Assembly: GCF_009707325.1 (NCBI RefSeq)
Contig: NZ_CP046103.1
Span: forward strand, 1,076,836 to 1,140,835
From: Pseudomonas sp. IB20
Lineage (GTDB): Bacteria; Pseudomonadota; Gammaproteobacteria; Pseudomonadales; Pseudomonadaceae
Direction of reading: 5' to 3'
DNA: 64,000 nt
Part shown: positions 58,047 through 64,000 of the stretch, in pieces
How the letters are laid out: every line of letters starts with the position of its first letter
Numbering within the stretch: the first letter of the stretch is position 1
Position numbers and translations under genes: made by a program
Notes under the pieces: generated by a model
The model's input: only the letters and a program-made list of their open reading frames with translations
Databases searched by the model: none
What the model was told of the DNA's origin: nothing

Positions 58047-59387
58047 ATGTCCATCTACAACAAGCTTGACCTGACTGGCTGGAAACCCCGGCAACTGACG
58101 TCCAAGGAGGTGGGCTTCGCCACCTGGATCGCGTTTTTCGCCTGGGTGTTTGCGGTGTACGACTTCATTCTGTTCGGCACCTTGCTGCCGGAGATCGGCC
58201 GACACTTTGGCTGGGGTGAAGTGGAGCAAGCTGAGATCGCGACCTGGGTGGCGGTGGGCACGGCGGTGGTCGCCTTTGCGATTGGCCCTGTCGTCGATAA
58301 GTTGGGGCGGCGCACAGGCATTATTGTCACCGTGGCCGGTTCCGCGCTGTGCTCGGCGCTGACGGCGATTGGCGGGGCGTGGGGCAAGTCGCCGCTGATT
58401 CTGATCCGTTCGCTGGGCGGCCTGGGCTATGCCGAGGAAACCGTCAACGCCACGTATTTGAGCGAGCTGTATGGTGCTTCTGAAGACCCGCGCCTGACCA
58501 AACGTCGCGGGTTTATCTACAGCCTGGTGCAGGGCGGCTGGCCGGTCGGTGCATTGATCGCCGCCGGTTTGACCGCGCTGCTGCTGCCGATTATCGGTTG
58601 GCAGGGTTGCTTCATCTTTGCCGCTATCCCGGCCATCGTGATTGCGATCATGGCGCGCAAGCTCAAGGAAAGCCCGCAGTTCCAGATACACCAGCGCATC
58701 AGCGAGCTGCGTAAAAGCGGCGCGGTGAAAGAAGCGCAAAACGTCGCCGTGACCTACGGCGTGGACTATGACGAACACAGCAAGGCCGGCCTCAAAGCCG
58801 CCTTCCGTGGCCCGGCTCGCCGCGCCACGCTGGTGATCGGCGCCGCGCTGTTGCTCAACTGGGCGGCGATCCAGGTGTTCAGCGTGCTGGGGACTTCGGT
58901 GATCGTCAGTGTGCACCACCTCTCGTTCGAGAACTCGCTGATCATCCTTGTGCTGTCGAACCTGGTGGGTTACTGCGGCTACCTGACCCACGGCTGGATG
59001 GGCGACAAGATCGGCCGTCGCAATGTTATCGGCTTGGGCTGGATGCTCGGCGGCCTGGCGTTTGCCGGGATGCTGTTTGGCCCCAGCAATATGCCCATGG
59101 TGGTCGGGCTGTACAGCCTGGGCCTGTTCTTCCTGATCGGGCCGTACTCGGCGGCGCTGTTCTTTATCAGCGAGAGTTTCCCTACCAGCATCCGCGCTAC
59201 CGGCGGCGCGATCATCCATGCCATGGGCCCGATTGGTGCGGTGGTCGCCGGCTTCGGCGCCACCCAAGTGTTGTCCGCCGGCAGTGACTGGCAGACCGCC
59301 GCGCTGTGGTTCGGCGCGCTGCCGTGCTTTTTGTCCGGCGCCTTGATGTTTGCCGCCCGCCATGTGCGCCCGGAAACCGTTCAGTAA
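58047..59387 (+). CDS. MFS transporter of the imide locus
   Basis: 446 residues, 12 helices. Helix 1 carries [22 protein letters not shown], and loop 2-3 [13 protein letters not shown]. Similar to metabolite:H+ symporters of the SHS type. A 60-residue central loop ([31 protein letters not shown]) is present. Probably imports the imide, half-amide or dicarboxylate. ATG at 58047, 29 bases after the imidase stop. Confidence 0.84.
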   Translation: MSIYNKLDLTGWKPRQLTSKEVGFATWIAFFAWVFAVYDFILFGTLLPEIGRHFGWGEVEQAEIATWVAVGTAVVAFAIGPVVDKLGRRTGIIVTVAGSALCSALTAIGGAWGKSPLILIRSLGGLGYAEETVNATYLSELYGASEDPRLTKRRGFIYSLVQGGWPVGALIAAGLTALLLPIIGWQGCFIFAAIPAIVIAIMARKLKESPQFQIHQRISELRKSGAVKEAQNVAVTYGVDYDEHSKAGLKAAFRGPARRATLVIGAALLLNWAAIQVFSVLGTSVIVSVHHLSFENSLIILVLSNLVGYCGYLTHGWMGDKIGRRNVIGLGWMLGGLAFAGMLFGPSNMPMVVGLYSLGLFFLIGPYSAALFFISESFPTSIRATGGAIIHAMGPIGAVVAGFGATQVLSAGSDWQTAALWFGALPCFLSGALMFAARHVRPETVQ

Positions 59388-59397
59388 GGAGTGTTTG

Positions 59398-60159
59398 ATG
59401 AGCCGTAAAGTTGCCTTGATTACCGGTGCCGCCAGCGGCATCGGCCAAGCCCTCGCCGTCGCCTATGCGCGCAGCGGCGTGGCGGTGGTGGGCGGGTATT
59501 ACCCGGCTGACCCGCATGACCCGCACACCACCGTGGCCCAGGTAGAAGAAGCCGGTGGTGAATGCCTGATGTTGCCGCTGGACGTGGGCGATACCGCCTC
59601 GGTAGACGCGCTGGCCGCGCAAGCCGTGCAGCATTTTGGCCGCCTCGATTACGCGGTGGCCAATGCCGGTTTATTGCGCCGCGCGCCGTTGTTGGAGATG
59701 ACCGATGCGTTGTGGAACGAGATGCTCAATGTCGACCTGACGGGGGTGATGCGCACCTTCCGCGCGGCCACCCGGCATATGGGCGAGGGCGGGGCGCTGG
59801 TGGCGATTTCGTCGATTGCCGGCGGTGTGTATGGCTGGCAGGAGCACAGCCATTACGCCGCGGCCAAGGCCGGCGTGCCGGGGTTGTGCCGGTCGCTGGC
59901 GGTGGAGTTGGCGCCGTTGGGGATCCGTTGTAATGCGGTGATTCCGGGGTTGATCGAGACGCCGCAGTCGTTGGATGCGAAGAACTCGTTGGGGCCTGAG
60001 GGGTTGGCGAAGGCGGCGCGGGCGATTCCGTTGGGCCGGGTTGGGCGGGCGGATGAGGTGGCCTCGTTGGTGCAATTCTTGACCAGCGATGCGTCGAGTT
60101 ATTTGACCGGGCAAAGCATCGTCATCGACGGTGGCTTGACTGTGCGCTGGCCGGACTGA
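59398..60159 (+). CDS. SDR-family oxidoreductase
   Basis: 253 residues, classical short-chain dehydrogenase. Cofactor motif TGAASGIGQ (about 9-17), NAG (about 87), catalytic Ser and YxxxK (HYAAAKAG). Ten bases after the MFS gene. The 3' third has unusually high G codon use (GGGGTTG runs) compared with its neighbours. Substrate unknown; possibly a hydroxyacid or alcohol made from the imide. Confidence 0.86.
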   Translation: MSRKVALITGAASGIGQALAVAYARSGVAVVGGYYPADPHDPHTTVAQVEEAGGECLMLPLDVGDTASVDALAAQAVQHFGRLDYAVANAGLLRRAPLLEMTDALWNEMLNVDLTGVMRTFRAATRHMGEGGALVAISSIAGGVYGWQEHSHYAAAKAGVPGLCRSLAVELAPLGIRCNAVIPGLIETPQSLDAKNSLGPEGLAKAARAIPLGRVGRADEVASLVQFLTSDASSYLTGQSIVIDGGLTVRWPD

Positions 60160-60179
60160 CTCCACGCTCTGCAAAAAAG

Positions 60180-60266
60180 GTGGGAGCTGGCTTGCCTGCG
60201 ATGGCGGTGGGTCAGTTGAAATATTTGTAGCTGACCCGCCGCTATCGCAGGCAAGCCAGCTCCCAC
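60180..60266. repeat. REP pair in inverted orientation (REPIN) inside the operon
   Basis: GTGGGAGCTGGCTTGCCTGCGAT faces ATCGCAGGCAAGCCAGCTCCCAC; inner stem GGGTCAG / CTGACCC-like. It separates the two SDR genes and may attenuate or stabilise the operon transcript. Confidence 0.93.
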
Positions 60267-60297
60267 AGTGGACCGTGTTTGCCTTAGGAGATTCTGC

Positions 60298-61047
60298 ATG
60301 CATCAACTCACCCACCGCCGCGCCGTCATCACCGGTGCCGGCAGCGGCATCGGCGCTGCTATCGCCCGCGCCTACGCCGCCGAAGGCGCGCGGCTGTTGC
60401 TGGCCGACCGCAATGCCGCCAGCCTTGCCGAAACCGCCATTTCCTGCCGCAACCTCGGTGCCGAAGTGTTCGAATGCCTGGCTGACGTCGGCACTGTCGA
60501 AGGCGCCCAGGCCAGCGTCGACCGCTGTGTCGAGCACTTCGGCGGCATCGATATTTTGGTCAATAATGCTGGCATGCTTACCCAGGCGCGTTGCGTCGAC
60601 CTCTCTATCGAGATGTGGAACGACATGCTGCGAGTCGACCTCACCAGTGTGTTCGTGGCCAGCCAGCGCGCCTTGCCGCACATGCTTGCGCAGCGCTGGG
60701 GGCGGATCATCAATGTGGCCTCGCAACTGGGCATCAAGGGCGGCGCCGAGCTGACCCACTACGCCGCCGCCAAGGCTGGCGTGATCGGTTTCACCAAATC
60801 CCTGGCGCTGGAAGTGGCCAAGGACAACGTGCTGGTCAACGCCATTGCGCCGGGCCCTATCGAAACGCCGCTGGTGGGCGGCATCAGCGCCGACTGGAAG
60901 CGCGCCAAGGCCGCCGAGTTGCCCCTGGGCCGTTTCGGCCTGGCTGATGAAGTGGCGCCCACCGCCGTGCTGCTCGCCAGTGAGCCGGGCGGCAACCTGT
61001 TCGTCGGCCAGACCCTGGGCCCGAACTCCGGCGATGTCATGCCATGA
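60298..61047 (+). CDS. SDR-family oxidoreductase, second
   Basis: 249 residues, with TGAGSGIGA cofactor motif, NNAG, and catalytic Ser/Tyr/Lys ([21 protein letters not shown]). Start ATG at 60298 after TAGGAG. It is only a distant relative of the preceding SDR, so this is not a recent duplicate. FabG-like length; substrate unknown. Confidence 0.86.
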   Translation: MHQLTHRRAVITGAGSGIGAAIARAYAAEGARLLLADRNAASLAETAISCRNLGAEVFECLADVGTVEGAQASVDRCVEHFGGIDILVNNAGMLTQARCVDLSIEMWNDMLRVDLTSVFVASQRALPHMLAQRWGRIINVASQLGIKGGAELTHYAAAKAGVIGFTKSLALEVAKDNVLVNAIAPGPIETPLVGGISADWKRAKAAELPLGRFGLADEVAPTAVLLASEPGGNLFVGQTLGPNSGDVMP

Positions 61048-61060
61048 GCGAGGTGTAGCC

Positions 61061-61357
61061 ATGTGCGGACTCTGCGGCTTGCTCGGTGAAGACCTGCACT
61101 GGAGCGACCCCTTAGGCGATGAACTGCCACGGCGCCGCGAACGCTTGCGCCGGATCGCTGCGATCAACCAAGTGCTGGCGGTGTTCCGGCTCAAGGTCGA
61201 AGACTTCCAGGGCGCGTCGTACCTGCTGTTGGGCGCCACCGGCAAGCAAGAACTGGCGAGTGGCCTGGATCAACTGTGGCAGGCGGCTGAAAACATGCTC
61301 GGGCGCCCGCTGGACCCGCTGGATCCGCGCTTGCTTGATCACTTGGAGTCATCATGA
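61061..61357 (+). CDS. Small CxxC-start protein linked to CobW GTPase
   Basis: 98 residues starting MCGLCGLLG, then a basic helical stretch (LPRRRERLRRIAAINQVLAVFRLKVEDFQGASYLLLGATGKQEL) and LGRPLDPLDPRLLDHLE. The first Cys pair (Cys2, Cys5) could bind metal. The same type of protein occurs upstream of CobW-family genes elsewhere, to my knowledge without assigned function. Its stop overlaps the CobW start by 4 bases (ATGA), which supports it being a real gene. Confidence 0.7.
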   Translation: MCGLCGLLGEDLHWSDPLGDELPRRRERLRRIAAINQVLAVFRLKVEDFQGASYLLLGATGKQELASGLDQLWQAAENMLGRPLDPLDPRLLDHLESS

Positions 61358-62328
61358 GCATCGCCCTCAATGTCATCACCGGTTTCCTCGGCAGCGGCAA
61401 AACCACCTTGCTCAAGCGTCTGCTACAAGGCGAAAGCCTTGGCGACACCGCGTTGCTGATCAACGAATTCGGCGATGTCGGCATCGACCATCTGCTGGTG
61501 GAAGAAGTGGCGCCGGACACCGTGCTGCTGCCCAGCGGCTGTGTCTGTTGCTCGATCCGTGGCGAGCTGAAAGACGCGTTGCTCGGCTTGCTACAACGGC
61601 GTGAGCGCGGCGAAATCCCAGCGTTCAAGCGGGTGATTCTTGAGACCACCGGCCTGGCTGATCCGGCGCCAATCCTCGCCACGCTGAACAACGACGTGCA
61701 GCTGCGTGGGCGTTTCCATATTGGCCTGGTGATTACGTTGGTCGACGCCAGCCACGCTACCCTGCAAGAACGCCTGCACCCGGAATGGCTGGCCCAGGTC
61801 GCCGCTGCAGACCGCCTGTTGCTGAGCAAGACCGACCTGGCCGGCGACTGTGACGCACTGCGCGCGCACTTGCAGGCACTCAACGCCGGTACGCCGATCC
61901 TCAATACCCATGAGGTTCACAGCGGCGACCAACTGCTGCTCGGCGAAGGGTTGCGCAGCGCCGAACCGGCTGTTGAAGTCAGCCGTTGGCAATTGCACCA
62001 AACCACCACCGCCACCCACGGCGCGGCGCAAGTGTGCTGCCTGAGCTTCGACCAGCCGCTGGACTGGGTTGGCTTCGGGGTGTGGTTGTCGATGCTGCTA
62101 AGATGCCACGGCGAACGAATCCTTCGCGTCAAAGGACTGCTCAACGTGAACGCAAGCTCGGCCCCTATCGTCATTCATGGCGTGCAGCATTGCCTGCATG
62201 CCCCGGTGCACTTGCCCGCGTGGCCGGGCACCGACCGCCAATCGCGGCTGGTGTTTATCCTGCGTGGCCTCGACCCGGCGCTGTTGCGGCGTTCCTTTGA
62301 AGTGTTCTCCCGACGGTTTGCCGCATGA
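61354..62328 (+). CDS. CobW/COG0523-family GTPase metallochaperone
   Basis: 324 residues. P-loop GFLGSGKTT (10-18), metal motif GCVCC (C63-V-C65-C66), SKTDL for guanine binding, and a C-terminal CobW domain. COG0523 GTPases deliver metals (zinc, cobalt) to target proteins. Coupled to the small Cys protein before it and overlapping the next gene by 4 bases. In this operon the zinc-dependent imidase is the obvious client; that link is inference. Zur control was not evident: no Zur box is seen nearby. Confidence 0.88.
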   Translation: MSIALNVITGFLGSGKTTLLKRLLQGESLGDTALLINEFGDVGIDHLLVEEVAPDTVLLPSGCVCCSIRGELKDALLGLLQRRERGEIPAFKRVILETTGLADPAPILATLNNDVQLRGRFHIGLVITLVDASHATLQERLHPEWLAQVAAADRLLLSKTDLAGDCDALRAHLQALNAGTPILNTHEVHSGDQLLLGEGLRSAEPAVEVSRWQLHQTTTATHGAAQVCCLSFDQPLDWVGFGVWLSMLLRCHGERILRVKGLLNVNASSAPIVIHGVQHCLHAPVHLPAWPGTDRQSRLVFILRGLDPALLRRSFEVFSRRFAA

Positions 62329-63500
62329 TCACGTTACGCGTGCTCGGTACCTCCGTAACCTTGCTGGAATGTTTGCGCGTGCGCGCCGAACAGGAATTGG
62401 GTATTCGCCTGGTGTACCAGGTACACGACGTTGCGCAGGCCCAGCGCATCGCGGTGATGCAGCCCGACAGCTACGACCTGTACGACCAGTGGTTCCACAA
62501 CGTCGACTTCGTGTGGCCGGCGCGCGCGATCCAGCCTATCGACACGCGGCGAATCGCGCTGTGGCATGAGATCAACGACCTGCCCAAGCGCGGTCGCTTG
62601 TCGGCCAACGATCGCTTGGGCAGCGGCAGCGTGCCCAGTGAGCGCCTGTTCGTGCAGCACGACGGCAGCCTCGGCAGCACCGTGACCGATCGCATCAGCA
62701 TGCTGCCGCTGACCCACAACGCTGACAGTTTTGCCTACCGCCCCGAACGTTTGCCCGAAGGCTTCAGCCACGGCAATGAAAGCTGGGGCTGGCTGCTTGA
62801 CCCGGCCTGGCGTGCACGCACCGCGTTGCAAAGTGATGCCGCGATTGGCGCCCTGGACGCCGCGTTGGCAGTGCAAGGCGCGGGGCTGGCGCAGTTCAAG
62901 GACATCGGCAATATGAGCATCGAAGAGATCGATGTGCTCGCCGACATCCTGGTGCGCAAGCAGAAGGGAGGGCACTTTGCGGCGTTCTGGTCGGACGATG
63001 AAGAGGCGGCGCAGTTGATGCTCAGCCCCAGCATCGATATCCAGAGCCTGTGGTCGCCGACCTTGATGCGTTTGCACCGTGCCGGGGTGAAGTACCGGCT
63101 GGCGGTGCCCCGCGAAGGCTATCGGGCTTGGTTTGGCGGGTTGTCGTTGTCACGCCATGCCCAGGGCTCGGTGTTGGATGCGGCTTACGCTTATCTGAAT
63201 TGGTGGTTGTCCGGCTGGCCTGGGGCGGTCATGGCGCGCCAGGGCTATTACATCGGCAACCCGGCGCGTACGCGCGATCATTTGAGCAGTGCCGAGTGGG
63301 ATTATTGGTATGCTGGCAAGCCTGCCCGGGAGGAGTTGTTGGGCAGTGATGGTTTGCCGTTGATTGATGTCGGCGATGTGCGCGATGGGGGTTCCTATGC
63401 GCAACGCATGGGGCACATTGCGGTGTGGAACTCGGTGATGGATGAGCACAATTATCTGGTGCGCCGGTGGGGGGACTTCATGCGGGCGCGCACCGCTTAG
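62325..63500 (+). CDS. Periplasmic-binding-fold protein without a signal peptide
   Basis: 391 residues resembling extracellular solute-binding proteins of the PotD/spermidine type (VLADILVRKQKGGHFAAFWSD, AYAYLNWWLSGWPGAVMARQGYYIGNP). The N-terminus MITLRVLGTSVTLLECLRVRAEQELGI goes straight into the first fold strand: no signal peptide, lipobox or Tat motif. It is coupled to CobW by a 4-base overlap, and no ABC permease or ATPase is nearby. It may act in the cytoplasm, for example as a ligand-binding partner of the metal or imide enzymes. Confidence 0.72.
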   Translation: MITLRVLGTSVTLLECLRVRAEQELGIRLVYQVHDVAQAQRIAVMQPDSYDLYDQWFHNVDFVWPARAIQPIDTRRIALWHEINDLPKRGRLSANDRLGSGSVPSERLFVQHDGSLGSTVTDRISMLPLTHNADSFAYRPERLPEGFSHGNESWGWLLDPAWRARTALQSDAAIGALDAALAVQGAGLAQFKDIGNMSIEEIDVLADILVRKQKGGHFAAFWSDDEEAAQLMLSPSIDIQSLWSPTLMRLHRAGVKYRLAVPREGYRAWFGGLSLSRHAQGSVLDAAYAYLNWWLSGWPGAVMARQGYYIGNPARTRDHLSSAEWDYWYAGKPAREELLGSDGLPLIDVGDVRDGGSYAQRMGHIAVWNSVMDEHNYLVRRWGDFMRARTA

Positions 63501-63653
63501 ATCAATGAGTGCCATGGCGTCAATAGACTGACGATGATGTTCCTGTCTTTGTTGGGTGTACTTATCCCAAGTCCCAGCTAATCTGCTAAAACAAAATATC
63601 CAATAAAAATAGATGTTTTTTTGACGCCAGGGCAGCAGTCGCCAGGAACACGT
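63501..63653. other. AT-rich gap before the sensor gene
   Basis: No gene seen. Contains an AT-rich stretch (63580-63620) that probably holds the promoter of the following gene; no clear terminator for the imide operon. Confidence 0.4.
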
Positions 63654-64000
63654 ATGACAAAGGGACGGATTGGCAAAGAACGGCGAACGCTGCCGGAGGG
63701 CACGGCAATGCAGTGGCGCCACACCTTCCAAACCCGCATAGCCGGGGTGTTGGCGCTATTGCTGCTGGTGGTTATGGCCGCCACCTATTTTGCGGTCAAG
63801 GCCGCCACTACTCGCGCGGTAGAAAACCAGGCACAGGTGCAACTCACGACCGGCAGCCAAGTGTTCGAGCGCCTGCTGGACCTGCGCGGGCGGCGCCTGC
63901 AATACGGGTTGGACTGGCTGACTGTCGACGGGCCCTTCAAGCAAGCGGTGATCGAGGGCAAGACCGAATCGATTCAGGCGGCGCTGCGTCGCCATGGCAC
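63654..64000 (+). CDS. N-terminal part of a membrane sensor protein (truncated by window end)
   Basis: An open frame from ATG 63654 to the window edge with no stop. An alternative ATG lies at 63708. After about 20 basic residues comes a membrane helix (IAGVLALLLLVVMAATYFAV), then a helical periplasmic start (QLTTGSQVFERLLDLRGRRLQYGLDWLTVDGPFKQAVIEG), typical of a Cache-type sensor. Such N-termini belong to GGDEF/EAL proteins, chemoreceptors or kinases. The output domain is outside the window. Confidence 0.7.
   Translation, partial: MTKGRIGKERRTLPEGTAMQWRHTFQTRIAGVLALLLLVVMAATYFAVKAATTRAVENQAQVQLTTGSQVFERLLDLRGRRLQYGLDWLTVDGPFKQAVIEGKTESIQAALRRHG

Overview
The window reads as chromosome of a fluorescens-group Pseudomonas. 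The evidence is high GC, dense coding, many Pseudomonas-type REP palindromes (the TGTGGGAGCNGGCTTGCC family), a lepA-lepB-rnc-era-recO-pdxJ block, a valS-holC-pepA / lptF-lptG block, and a homogentisate operon behind an IclR regulator. I see no rRNA, tRNA, IS transposase, prophage or CRISPR array. Many listed starts were moved inward from the longest open frame, using family length, ribosome binding sites and overlap with the upstream gene.

Layout. 0.1-7.2 kb: dacB-type carboxypeptidase, then hmgR facing hmgA-fahA-maiA and an aromatic-acid-type MFS porter (the tyrosine/phenylalanine end pathway, homogentisate to fumarate plus acetoacetate). 7.2-11.4 kb: a SirB1-like protein, a leucine-dehydrogenase-family protein with an altered active site, yebG under a LexA box, a frameshifted DUF3077 gene, a 140-bp perfect tandem duplication, psiE and a DUF3509 protein. 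11.6-18.6 kb: serine transporter plus serine deaminase facing a LysR regulator, an HPF/RaiA-like ribosome protein, and an MFS exporter facing a second LysR regulator. 18.8-29.1 kb: an iron-uptake island. fecI-fecR and a FecA-type receptor run left, and DUF3649-PepSY-DUF3325-ECF sigma-FecR-TonB receptor run right, from one intergenic Fur box. 29.2-43.3 kb: housekeeping (membrane glutaredoxin, yejK, hupB, rlmF, valS, holC, pepA, lptFG, lepA, lepB). 43.4-54.3 kb: rnc, era, recO, pdxJ, a CumA-like multicopper oxidase with tadA, cmoA-cmoB, YhhN, an I42 inhibitor lipoprotein and a second-type Lon protease.

54.4-63.5 kb is the most interesting accessory region. A GntR regulator with two DNA-binding domains faces a run of genes: an amidase-signature hydrolase, a protein closely resembling zinc-dependent cyclic imide hydrolase (imidase), an MFS porter, two SDR dehydrogenases, a small Cys-motif protein, a CobW/COG0523 GTPase metallochaperone, and a periplasmic-binding-fold protein with no signal peptide. 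I infer a cyclic-imide or related cyclic-amide catabolic system with its own zinc-delivery module. The window ends inside a membrane sensor gene.

A second cross-window theme is that five intergenic REP-bearing segments are each present as two perfect tandem copies (periods 45, 146, 58, 67 and 55 bp). This points to recent local duplication associated with REP sequences.
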